The notes: a model not told the origin generated them from the sequence alone. 5,400 nt of DNA from an uncultured Alphaproteobacteria bacterium (GCA_902580265.1 CACHJY010000048.1:1-5400), one strand, 5' to 3'. Shown: positions 1-5,381, numbered from the stretch's first letter. Numbers and translations are program-made.

Positions 1-2
1 GG

Positions 3-302
3 TTGGAGACTTCATTGAAGAAATACAGAAAAGTCCTAAGGCTTGTAGAGCAAAGAAATTGGCAGGAGATGGAAGAGTGGCTCCATCAAGATTTTATGTA
101 TATTAAAGAAACAGCATTGATGGACCGTGAGGAGCACGTAAAAAATTTAGAAAAAGAGTTTGCATCAAAGCAAGCTATTAATCAGAACGAATTATTACAT
201 GAAGATGACGATATGATGGCATTTAAGCATGTAGTAACTCAAAAAAATGGTAAAAAGTTCAGAGTTACGCAAATACAACTTTACAAGAATGGCAAGGTTT
301 AG
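3..302 (+). CDS. SnoaL/NTF2-like protein, 5' partial, likely truncated at 3' end
   Basis: This reading frame is open from the left edge, so the true start is probably just outside the window; the TTG at position 3 is more likely an internal Leu than a start. What is seen: an amphipathic helix (KYRKVLRLVEQRNW), an acidic WLHQDF segment, a conserved-looking LLHEDDDMMAFKH strand, then VTQIQLYKNGKV immediately before TAG. This order matches the small SnoaL-like/NTF2-fold (cone-shaped alpha+beta barrel) proteins, whose last strand usually reads like DGKIWR. Such proteins are small soluble enzymes or ligand-binding proteins of very varied function, so no reaction is assigned. The frame continues past the TAG as REMSIAIQIS to a TAA at 333-335, which looks like the missing end of the fold. 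Family call is fairly confident; substrate unknown. Confidence 0.65.
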   Translation: METSLKKYRKVLRLVEQRNWQEMEEWLHQDFMYIKETALMDREEHVKNLEKEFASKQAINQNELLHEDDDMMAFKHVVTQKNGKKFRVTQIQLYKNGKV

Positions 303-335
303 AGAGAAATGAGCATTGCTATTCAAATTAGTTAA
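300..335 (+). pseudogene. Probable lost C-terminus of the SnoaL-like gene beyond a TAG
   Basis: Codons in frame with the upstream gene read TAG, then REMSIAIQIS, then TAA. Members of the family commonly have Trp-Arg right after the NGK motif. TAG differs from the Trp codon TGG by one base, so a nonsense change is the simplest reading. The truncation would remove only about eleven residues from the last strand, and the protein may still fold. Confidence 0.4.
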
Positions 336-355
336 GATACAGCTATTTAACACCA

Positions 356-384
356 CATCTGTTGCACACTCCAACAACATAATA
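356..384 (+). repeat. Dispersed repeat, copy A (diverged)
   Basis: This stretch begins CATCTGTTGCACACTCCAA and runs to ACATAATA. It matches copy C at 5209-5237 in the same orientation with about four differences over 29 bases. Copy B at 1311-1346 is the same unit in the opposite orientation. Homology fades after about position 384, so only the front half of the unit survives here. It lies in the spacer between the SnoaL-like gene and the coiled-coil gene and contains no reading frame of note. Confidence 0.6.
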
Positions 385-463
385 ATCGTACAACCCATCA
401 ATGCACTTTACGTAGCGTAATCTTTCTCCTAAGATTTATTAAAAGATTGATAATATAAACCTA

Positions 464-469
464 GGGAGA
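464..469 (+). promoter_or_regulatory. Ribosome binding site of the coiled-coil gene
   Basis: AGGGAG lies five bases before the ATG at 475 and fixes that start. No other in-frame start upstream has a comparable purine run. A GATAAT resembling a -10 box sits at 449-454, but no convincing -35 box accompanies it. Confidence 0.6.
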
Positions 470-474
470 GAATT

Positions 475-1191
475 ATGAGTGATGTATCAGCAAACAGAGA
501 AGCAATAAAGAAAAATAAGAAGAGGATTTTCGAGATAGACTCACAAGTTATGACCAATAAGACAATGATATACGCTTCGAGGTCAATGATAGAAGAAAAT
601 CGATTAATGATACTTAGTAACTATGCCGCAGCATTTATGGGAAATAGACAAATAGCAAATAGCAATACTGATGAAATTTTTGAAAATAGGCAGGCTATTT
701 TAGACAATGTAGTATCAAGTAATGATGTAGAAGAAAACTTTATAAATTCTCAAAAAAATAAAGCAGCTCTTGATTTCTTAAATCATCGGTCTGCTTTAAA
801 TTCCGCTGTGCTTTCTGTGAGCGAGGAAATGGCAGAAATAAACTCCAGATTGATAGATATCAACAGGAGAATTATGGAGTCTAATCAAGAGATTGTTGAA
901 TTCAATCATAAACAAATAGAGCTAAATAGTTCACTTTTAGACGGTGATCTACAGACTTCAAAAGCTACTCCTGAATCAAACGCAACAACTATAGAAAACA
1001 ACCAAAAAATGATGGAAGAGCTAGAAGAGAGAGTCAGTTCTAACCGTGCAAAAATGGAGTCATTAATGTCTACTTCAGAAAAAAATTCTGAATCGCTTAT
1101 GGAAAATAAGAAAGGAATTAGCGATAGACGACAATTAATGATGAATAATCGTGAAAAAATCACGGCAAATAAGTCAAAAATATTTAGTTAA
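475..1191 (+). CDS. Unrecognised protein: asparagine-ladder heptad coiled coil (238 aa)
   Basis: I do not recognise this protein. It is nearly all helical heptads with Ile/Leu/Met/Val at one core position (a) and Asn at the other (d), pattern I-x-x-N-x-x-x. Asn falls on this register at residues 7, 14, 28, 42, 49; 57, 64, 71, 78; 88, 95, 109, 123, 130, 137, 144, 151; and 169, 176, 190, 204, 211, 225, 232. That is 24 of about 31 heptads and 24 of the protein's 30 Asn. The register slips near residues 50-57, 79-88 and 152-169, the last containing the only Pro (166). Arg or Lys often follows the Asn. There is no Cys or Trp, no signal peptide and no membrane segment, so a cytoplasmic rod or oligomeric fibre is inferred. 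Asn at d occurs in trimeric autotransporter stalks (N@d layers that hold anions), but no adhesin head or anchor is present. The ATG has a good ribosome site and a hairpin follows the stop. The gene stands alone between inverted repeat copies A and B. Confidence 0.85.
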   Translation: MSDVSANREAIKKNKKRIFEIDSQVMTNKTMIYASRSMIEENRLMILSNYAAAFMGNRQIANSNTDEIFENRQAILDNVVSSNDVEENFINSQKNKAALDFLNHRSALNSAVLSVSEEMAEINSRLIDINRRIMESNQEIVEFNHKQIELNSSLLDGDLQTSKATPESNATTIENNQKMMEELEERVSSNRAKMESLMSTSEKNSESLMENKKGISDRRQLMMNNREKITANKSKIFS

Positions 1192-1202
1192 AACTGTGCT
1201 TT

Positions 1203-1238
1203 AAGTTGATAGGGGTTAAAATTTACCCTTATCAACTT
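1203..1238 (+). terminator. Hairpin after the coiled-coil gene, possible terminator
   Basis: AAGTTGATAGGGGT (1203-1216) pairs with ACCCTTATCAACTT (1225-1238): thirteen Watson-Crick pairs and one G-T pair around an eight-base loop. It starts 11 bases after the TAA at 1189-1191. No T tract follows immediately (the next bases are CACAAATTTT), so it may stabilise the 3' end or need a factor rather than act as a classic intrinsic terminator. Confidence 0.5.
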
Positions 1239-1266
1239 CACAAATTTTGGCTGACCTATACACCGC

Positions 1267-1290
1267 TTTTGTCTACCATCTTGTCTACCC
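1267..1290 (-). repeat. Tandem 12-mer pair beside repeat copy B
   Basis: TTTTGTCTACCA is followed directly by TCTTGTCTACCC, matching at 10 of 12 positions. On the strand of the neighbouring repeat the shared core reads GTAGACAA. Copy C has an analogous 12-mer pair on the same side, at 5279-5302. Confidence 0.45.
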
Positions 1291-1310
1291 CTATGCAGGA
1301 CCACTGGAGG

Positions 1311-1346
1311 TACTTACGTAGTATGTCCTTGGAATTTGCAGCAGAT
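1311..1346 (-). repeat. Dispersed repeat, copy B (inverted)
   Basis: Read on the minus strand, this begins ATCTGCTGCA and ends ACATACTACGTAAGTA. It agrees with copy C (5210-5245) at 31 of 36 positions. It lies in the opposite orientation to copies A and C, so A and B flank the coiled-coil gene as an inverted pair. Beyond the core (plus-strand 1290-1310) is a GC-rich segment able to form a short ACC..C/G..GGT stem, then the tandem 12-mers. The function is unknown; a recombination or attachment site, or a non-autonomous mobile unit, are possibilities. Confidence 0.65.
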
Positions 1347-1357
1347 CAGGACCGTAA

Positions 1358-1572
1358 TTTCGCCACTGCATTCTTAATCTGCAGACTATAATTTTTGGTA
1401 TTAATATTTTCGCTATTAAGCCTAGAGAATGTGTAATGATTTCTGGCTTTCCTAAAACAAAAAAGGTTTTAGAAAAAAGCGGCGTGACTGTTCATATGTT
1501 TGATGAGGATCTTTGTGTATCGGATGTGAGGGAGGACCTACTTGCTTAACTAGACCAATACTTAGAGCATAA
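1358..1572 (+). pseudogene. C-terminal remnant of an amidinotransferase / DDAH-family (COG1834-like) gene, frameshifted
   Basis: No start codon or ribosome site precedes this remnant. One frame reads FGINIFAIKPREC, then VMISGFPKTKKVLEKSGVTV and HMFDEDLCVSD, and stops at 1547-1549. Switching frame by one base near 1522 gives CEGGPTCLTRPILRA and a stop at 1570-1572. GG-x-x-C-L-T/S-x-P is the C-terminal catalytic-Cys motif of the guanidino-group-modifying family (arginine deiminase, dimethylarginine dimethylaminohydrolase, amidinotransferases), and the preceding strand-helix-strand also fits (nucleotide-independent hydrolases/transferases acting on arginine derivatives). Only about 60-70 residues of a usual 250-400 remain, so the gene is broken at its 5' side, near repeat copy B, and also frameshifted. 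It converges on the synthetase gene. Family assignment is good; the exact enzyme cannot be told from this fragment. Confidence 0.7.
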
Positions 1573-1610
1573 GCAGAAAACCAAAGTCATGGCATAGAAT
1601 AATTATGTAA

Positions 1611-2048
1611 TTAAACAGTTTTGTTTTTAGCGTACGTTATGAAATATTCAAAACTTGAAGGATTAGCCATAGAGTCTCTATTGACAACGGTTTTAGGGTC
1701 CGAACCGAGTAAAAGTTTTTTAATAGGAACTTCTAACTTCTTGCCAGACAAAGTCCGTGGAACTTCATCAACTTTTACGATGTCATCTGGTAAAAACCTG
1801 GCTGATATAGAAGTCTTTATCACATCTCTTATTTTTTCCTTTAAATTTTCTAATAAGTCCACGCCAGAGTTTAAAACAACAAAGAGCGTCATATTGCTCT
1901 CTTTATTTAAGTATTCTAAGTCGACAACAACGCTGTCTATCACTTCTGAAAGTGACTCTACCGCTCTGTAAATTTCTGAGGAGCCCAACCTAAGGCCTCT
2001 TCTATTTATTGTTGCATCTGATCTTCCATAGATCACTGACCCCCCCAC
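1611..2048 (-). CDS. Acetoacetyl-CoA synthetase, C-terminal part (after frameshift)
   Basis: This is the C-terminal lid domain of the enzyme encoded upstream at 2002-3597; the GTG at 2048 is only where this frame opens and is unlikely to be a true start. It carries VIYGRSDATINRRGLRLG, the conserved hinge and adenylate-binding segment (residues 6-23 here). It also has VPRTLSGKKLEVPIKK (96-111), where the first Lys of SGKK is the lysine expected to act in adenylate formation and the likely acetylation target in this superfamily. The end, DSMANPSSFEYFITYA, is like the usual tail of acetoacetate-CoA ligases. Joined to the upstream part by removing one G from the coding-strand run of seven G (plus-strand C at 2040-2046), the total is about 660 residues, the normal family length. 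If the frameshift is real, the enzyme lacks its lid and the catalytic Lys and should be inactive. Confidence 0.85.
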   Translation of the reverse strand: MGGSVIYGRSDATINRRGLRLGSSEIYRAVESLSEVIDSVVVDLEYLNKESNMTLFVVLNSGVDLLENLKEKIRDVIKTSISARFLPDDIVKVDEVPRTLSGKKLEVPIKKLLLGSDPKTVVNRDSMANPSSFEYFITYAKNKTV

Positions 2049-3597
2049 TTTCTGTAAATTCTATCCAATCTCCATGTTTCCAGATCCCGGGAAAAGTATT
2101 AAAATAACTTTCTATTAATCTTTTGTTTTGCGAGTCACCCCAAAAATATAGTGGCATTGAGGGCAAAGGTTTTGAGCAAACTAATTCTCCTACCTGCCCC
2201 ACCACAGAATTTCCATTATCATCAAAAGCGTATACTGCACAACCTAATGACTTTGATTGCATTTCACCCTCTCTTACATCTAATAATGGATTGCCTATCA
2301 CAAATGCGCCTGCAAAGTCTGTTCCTCCGGATAAAGGTGCTAACCAAATATCAGATTTAACGTTCTGATGTATCCACTTAAATCCCTCTTGGCTTAACGG
2401 AGAACCAGTTGCCCCTATTGATCTAAGCTTATCGAAACTAAACTCATCTTTAGGTATAAGGTTCGATTTCATACAATTGGTAAAGAAAGCAGCTCCAGCC
2501 CCAAAATAGGTAAGTTTTTCTTCATCAACTTTTCTCCAGACCTCTAAAGAATCTGGATAATTGGGAGCGAAGTCGAACATAGCAATGGAACATGCTCTTA
2601 GCAAAGCCACTAGCTGCGCATTCCACATTATCCAGCCTGAGGATGTAAGCCAGCAAAAATGGTCATTTTTAGTAAGGTCCATGTGGAGTGATTGCTTTGT
2701 CATCTCGACCAAGATCCCCCCATGGCCATGGACTATGGGTTTGGGATTACCAGTAGTACCAGAGGAATATACTATCCAAAGAGGATGATCAAAAGGTACC
2801 ATCTCTATCTGGCTTTCTCCCCTTAGACGCATTATATTGTCCCACTCTAATTGCTTTGCAGTTATTTGGTTATCTTTAATTTTGACTATAATTGTGTAAG
2901 ATAATGAGGGTAAATTTTTTATTATTTCCTTTAAGCTATTGACTTTATTAATAATTTTACCTGCGTAAATATAGCTGTCCTGACAGATTAGTAGCTTAGG
3001 CTTGATTTGCTTGAAACGGTCTAAAATGGCGGGTTCACCCATATCTGGAGCACAAAGAGACCAAATTGCACCTACACTGGCAGTCGCACAAAAAGAAATG
3101 AGGGAATGGGGCGTGTTTGGAAGTATTGCAACAACGCGATCTCCTTTTTGCAACCCTAGCTCTTTAAACTTCGTGACTAAAGAATTTGTCTTTGATATTA
3201 ATTCTGTCCAAGTTAACTCTCCATCTCCCAAAGTCTCAGATCGAAAGGAAAGCGCAGTTTTATTTTTATTCTCTTCGTAATTCTTAAATATTTCGTAAAC
3301 CATATTTACAGATGCTCCCTTAAACCAGGAGGCTCCCGGCATCTTCTCTTCATCAAGCACTTTCGAAAATGGAGTGCTTGATTTCAATTCAAAGTAATCC
3401 CAAATACTTTTCCAAAATCTCTCTAGATTGTTTACGCTCCAGGCCCAAAGTTCGTTGTAATTCGTAAACCTAAGATCACGTTCATTTTCTAACCAATCCA
3501 TAAAGTGTTTCATACTTGATGAGTTTCTTCGTTTTGCAGAGGGTTTCCAAATTATTTTTCTCGAGTTCATATAGATCTCAACTTTCGAAAATTTCAT
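2002..3597 (-). CDS. Acetoacetyl-CoA synthetase (acetoacetate-CoA ligase), N-terminal part
   Basis: This cytoplasmic ANL-superfamily enzyme converts acetoacetate, ATP and CoA to acetoacetyl-CoA, AMP and PPi, feeding ketone bodies or polyhydroxybutyrate breakdown products into acyl-CoA pools. Seen: an N-terminal cap (about 45-105) with the family signature MPGASWFKGA (86-95), GDRVVAILPNTPHS (152-165), the phosphate-binding loop SSGTTGNPKP (278-287), TSSGWIMWN (318-326), the SGGTD adenine/carboxylate region (423-427), and WKHGDW (506-511). MPGA-W and the total length favour acetoacetate over acetate as substrate. After about residue 518 the frame runs off as GVSDLWKIRCNNK; the true continuation is in the frame at 1611-2048. 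The start may be Met1 (GGGGA about 15 bases upstream) or Met10, MNSRKIIWKPS, which aligns better with where family members begin. It is divergent from the DUF1330 gene, with 266 bases between them. The assignment is firm. Confidence 0.93.
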   Translation of the reverse strand: MKFSKVEIYMNSRKIIWKPSAKRRNSSSMKHFMDWLENERDLRFTNYNELWAWSVNNLERFWKSIWDYFELKSSTPFSKVLDEEKMPGASWFKGASVNMVYEIFKNYEENKNKTALSFRSETLGDGELTWTELISKTNSLVTKFKELGLQKGDRVVAILPNTPHSLISFCATASVGAIWSLCAPDMGEPAILDRFKQIKPKLLICQDSYIYAGKIINKVNSLKEIIKNLPSLSYTIIVKIKDNQITAKQLEWDNIMRLRGESQIEMVPFDHPLWIVYSSGTTGNPKPIVHGHGGILVEMTKQSLHMDLTKNDHFCWLTSSGWIMWNAQLVALLRACSIAMFDFAPNYPDSLEVWRKVDEEKLTYFGAGAAFFTNCMKSNLIPKDEFSFDKLRSIGATGSPLSQEGFKWIHQNVKSDIWLAPLSGGTDFAGAFVIGNPLLDVREGEMQSKSLGCAVYAFDDNGNSVVGQVGELVCSKPLPSMPLYFWGDSQNKRLIESYFNTFPGIWKHGDWIEFTESGGVSDLWKIRCNNK

Positions 3598-3815
3598 TAT
3601 TCAATGCTATATCCCCAATCTTCACAAAAATATCGACAGTATCTTTCTAGTACAAATTTTAAGAGCAAGATTTATTTTGAACCGATACATTACCAAATTA
3701 GAACATACCAACCAAGAATATTTTAACTTCATTTTCCTTTATCTAAAAAGTTTGCAAAAAATCAATATCCTTTAAATGACATGCATTAAAAAAATGTTCT
3801 AGTAGGATCTAAATG

Positions 3816-3821
3816 TATAAT
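3816..3821 (+). promoter_or_regulatory. Candidate -10 box upstream of the DUF1330 gene
   Basis: TATAAT lies 42 bases before the ATG at 3864, an exact match to the sigma-70 consensus. No clear -35 hexamer is seen at 16-18 bases upstream. The sequence is AT-rich, so a chance match is possible. The rest of the 266-base divergent spacer (3598-3863) shows no repeat, hairpin or small gene that I can support. Confidence 0.35.
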
Positions 3822-3849
3822 AATAAGCAAATATTAATAAATCTTTACG

Positions 3850-3855
3850 AGGAGG
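3850..3855 (+). promoter_or_regulatory. Strong ribosome binding site of the DUF1330 gene
   Basis: AGGAGG is a full Shine-Dalgarno match eight bases before the ATG at 3864. It is the strongest translation signal in the window and fixes the start of this gene. Confidence 0.75.
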
Positions 3856-3863
3856 TATAAGAG

Positions 3864-4280
3864 ATGGGATATGTTGGATTTGATAGGGCTATATATAAAT
3901 CTTTTAAGAATATAAAAGATAGTCGACCCCTACACATGCTGAACCTAGTCGAACTTAAAGAGGAAGCTATTTACCCAGATGGAAGCATTTTAACAGGTGT
4001 CGAAGCCTACAAGCGATATGGAAAAGAGAGTGAACCAGTATTTAAGAGTTTGGGAGGATCAATTGTATGGAGAGGAGAAATGTTAATTGGATTAATAGGT
4101 CCAGCTGATGAAAAATGGGATATATGCTTCATTGCTGAATACCCATCTGTTGAATCTTTTGTATCTATGCAAAGAGATGAGATTTATCAAAAAGCTGTAG
4201 TACACAGACAAATAGCCGTAAAGACGTCAAGACTTATTAGAATGGCTCCAAATAAAATAGGAGAAAACTTTGCTTTCTAA
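3864..4280 (+). CDS. DUF1330-family protein (138 aa)
   Basis: The sequence fits DUF1330 (COG5470), small soluble proteins of the dimeric alpha/beta-barrel (ferredoxin-like) fold with no settled biochemical role. Seen: the first core strand LHMLNLVEL (23-31), TGVEAYKRYG (44-53), the GG turn before IVWRG (64-71), EKWDICFIAEYPS (83-95), SFVSMQRDEIYQ (98-109) and HRQIAVKTSRLI (114-125). This is the family order from end to end. The length is somewhat above the commonest 95-100 residue members because of an N-terminal helix and a polar tail, as in the longer subgroup. It has a consensus ribosome site and its own likely promoter, and a 165-base spacer separates it from the next gene. The family is firm; a role in ring or acyl metabolism beside the synthetase would only be a guess. 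Confidence 0.87.
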   Translation: MGYVGFDRAIYKSFKNIKDSRPLHMLNLVELKEEAIYPDGSILTGVEAYKRYGKESEPVFKSLGGSIVWRGEMLIGLIGPADEKWDICFIAEYPSVESFVSMQRDEIYQKAVVHRQIAVKTSRLIRMAPNKIGENFAF

Positions 4281-4317
4281 ATCAAAGGTAATGCTTCTAA
4301 AAATATGGTGCGGGTGA

Positions 4318-4338
4318 TATACAGTTAAACGCCCTATA
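4318..4338 (-). repeat. Inverted repeat D, left arm
   Basis: On the minus strand this reads TATAGGGCGTTTAACTGTA and then TA. The last 19 bases of the window (5382-5400, plus strand) match it at 18 positions, in the opposite orientation. It lies in the spacer after the DUF1330 gene; the pair encloses the 96-residue protein gene, the thioesterase gene and repeat copy C. The right arm touches the window edge, so the full unit may be longer. Confidence 0.5.
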
Positions 4339-4445
4339 CCTTATCCAAGAAAATAGTTTTGGCATTAATATAAAAAGTTGGATTGCTATATTTAGTAATA
4401 GATTTATAGTTTATATTTTGAACTAATAGCTGAGAGGTAAATTTT

Positions 4446-4736
4446 ATGAAGTATATTGTTAATACCGTTTGGAAGCATAGTAACCCAATAAAATGGGAAA
4501 AAATGCAAGAAGCAATGGACCAATTTAACAGAGAGGGCTCTCCTGCTGAAGAAGTCTTTTGGTTTGCAATTGATGAAAATACTCATGGAGCCGTAAGTGT
4601 TTTTCCTTCTGAGGAAAGCTTTAAGGAGATAAAACAAAAATGGGATAATATGAGAAAAGAGGCATCATCAAACATGAACATTTCCATGACATTTGAAGCA
4701 CATGGACCAGCTCGTGTAACAAAGACGGGATCGTAG
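4446..4736 (+). CDS. Unrecognised small protein, probable ferredoxin-like alpha/beta fold (96 aa)
   Basis: I do not recognise a named family. The order of segments suggests beta-alpha-beta-beta-alpha-beta: strand KYIVNTVWK (2-10), helix WEKMQEAMDQFNRE (17-30), strands EEVFWFAID and GAVSVFPS (35-54), helix EESFKEIKQKWDNMRKEA (56-73), and strand ISMTFEAHGPA (79-89). This resembles the dimeric alpha/beta-barrel proteins (ABM/stress-responsive type), the same broad fold as the DUF1330 neighbour. The protein is acidic to neutral, without signal peptide or membrane segment, so cytoplasmic. GAGAGGT at 4432-4438 is a good ribosome site for the ATG. The thioesterase gene follows 38 bases later on the same strand, so the two may share a transcript. 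It is confidently a gene; its function is unknown. Confidence 0.75.
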   Translation: MKYIVNTVWKHSNPIKWEKMQEAMDQFNREGSPAEEVFWFAIDENTHGAVSVFPSEESFKEIKQKWDNMRKEASSNMNISMTFEAHGPARVTKTGS

Positions 4737-4774
4737 ATATAAGACTATGATTTTGAAACTTATTAGATTTGATT

Positions 4775-5188
4775 ATGTCTGGTCATAACATTGAAAAATC
4801 CTTGGCTAGAGCAGCCAAAGGAAATGTCACAAAATTTTTTTCTTTAAAAATGATCTCTTTTGAAAGAGACCGGGCTGATTTTAATGTTGATATACCTGAT
4901 ACTTGTTTAAATCCATTAGGAACAATTCAAGGTGGGATGGTAGCAAGTATTTTAGATGAAGCTACATCGCTCACTGTCAATATTTATTCTGAGGACAAAA
5001 TGCTTCCTAATTCTACCGATATTCATATAACTTTTCATCGTGCTTTAAAGAAAGGTCCTGCTAAAGTAAAAACTAAAATTATTAAATATGGAAAAAATAT
5101 TGTTTCCGTAGAAGGAAAAGTATTTTCAGAAGAAGGAAAATTGGCAGCAACAGTTCTGCATACAGCAGTTCTAACCTCCTTAATTTGA
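4775..5188 (+). CDS. PaaI-like hotdog-fold acyl-CoA thioesterase (137 aa)
   Basis: This cytoplasmic hotdog-fold protein should hydrolyse an acyl-CoA or aryl-CoA thioester; the substrate cannot be told from sequence. Numbered from the ATG at 4775: the signature NPLGTIQGGMVASILDEATS spans 46-65, with Asn46, Gly49, Gly53-Gly54 and the catalytic-type acidic Asp61-Glu62. Next come TDIHITFHRALKKGPAKV (81-98), the phosphate-contact strand region YGKNIVSVEGKVF (105-117), and GKLAATVLHTAVLTS (121-135). Length and layout match the 4HBT/PaaI family. In the usual HGG motif His is replaced by Gln52. I chose ATG 4775 because the frame's earlier TTG at 4769 has no ribosome site; ATG 4775 also has only a weak one, which hints at translation coupled to the gene 38 bases upstream. 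Acetoacetyl-CoA from the nearby synthetase is one conceivable substrate, unproven. Confidence 0.88.
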   Translation: MSGHNIEKSLARAAKGNVTKFFSLKMISFERDRADFNVDIPDTCLNPLGTIQGGMVASILDEATSLTVNIYSEDKMLPNSTDIHITFHRALKKGPAKVKTKIIKYGKNIVSVEGKVFSEEGKLAATVLHTAVLTSLI

Positions 5189-5208
5189 TAAGCAAGACAA
5201 TAAAACCC

Positions 5209-5245
5209 CATCTGCTGCACGCTCCAAGAACATACTACGTGAGTA
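5209..5245 (+). repeat. Dispersed repeat, copy C
   Basis: This begins CATCTGCTGCACGCTCCAAG and ends ACATACTACGTGAGTA. It matches copy B (minus strand, 1311-1346) at 31 of 36 positions and copy A (356-384) over its first 29 bases with about four differences. The end holds an imperfect palindrome around TACGT. A GC-rich segment follows (about 5245-5271) that can form an ACC-x-CC/GG-x-GGT stem, with an inner TCCCA-TCCG-TGGGA hairpin. It starts 21 bases after the thioesterase stop. Confidence 0.65.
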
Positions 5246-5278
5246 CCCCCTATGTCCCATCCGTGGGAGGTGTCACTT

Positions 5279-5308
5279 AAACTGTAAAACAAACTGTGAA
5301 ACAAATCG
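5279..5308 (+). repeat. Tandem 12-mer beside repeat copy C
   Basis: AAACTGTAAAAC is followed directly by AAACTGTGAAAC (11 of 12 identical) and a decayed third start AAATCGTG. The pair occupies the same side of the core repeat as the 12-mer pair beside copy B. The remaining bases up to the second repeat arm (about 5309-5381) show no gene that I can support. Confidence 0.55.
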
Positions 5309-5381
5309 TGCCTATTGACATGAACACGGAGATACCTAAGTTACTGTTATTGCTGTATTTCAGTTGCTAGTGGTGCATTTC

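Noticed and set aside
475..1191. Coiled-coil gene as a trimeric autotransporter or phage fibre
   Set aside because: There is no signal peptide, head domain, YadA-type anchor or neighbouring phage gene; only the Asn-at-d feature is shared.
1206..1391. Open frame of 61 codons on the plus strand across the hairpin and repeat copy B
   Set aside because: It starts inside the hairpin, has no ribosome site, runs through the inverted repeat and tandem 12-mers, and ends in the gene remnant; it looks like chance.
4747..4788. Fourteen-codon frame (ATG 4747 to TAA 4788) overlapping the thioesterase start, as a leader peptide
   Set aside because: It has no ribosome site and no regulatory residue pattern; a chance frame of this size is expected.
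5200..5245. ACCCC followed by CATCTGCTGCAC resembling the 3' end of a tRNA
   Set aside because: No anticodon arm, D arm or pairing 5' acceptor strand is found upstream, because the thioesterase gene occupies that place.
5035..5304. Minus-strand open frame of 89 codons over the thioesterase end and repeat copy C
   Set aside because: It overlaps the well-supported thioesterase gene in antisense and has protein-unlike composition (many Cys, Trp and Phe); it is a shadow.
356..5308. Repeats A, B and C as integron attC sites or a CRISPR array
   Set aside because: Copies are far apart and in mixed orientation, no attC R-box pair or regular spacer is seen, and the enclosed genes are not arranged as cassettes.
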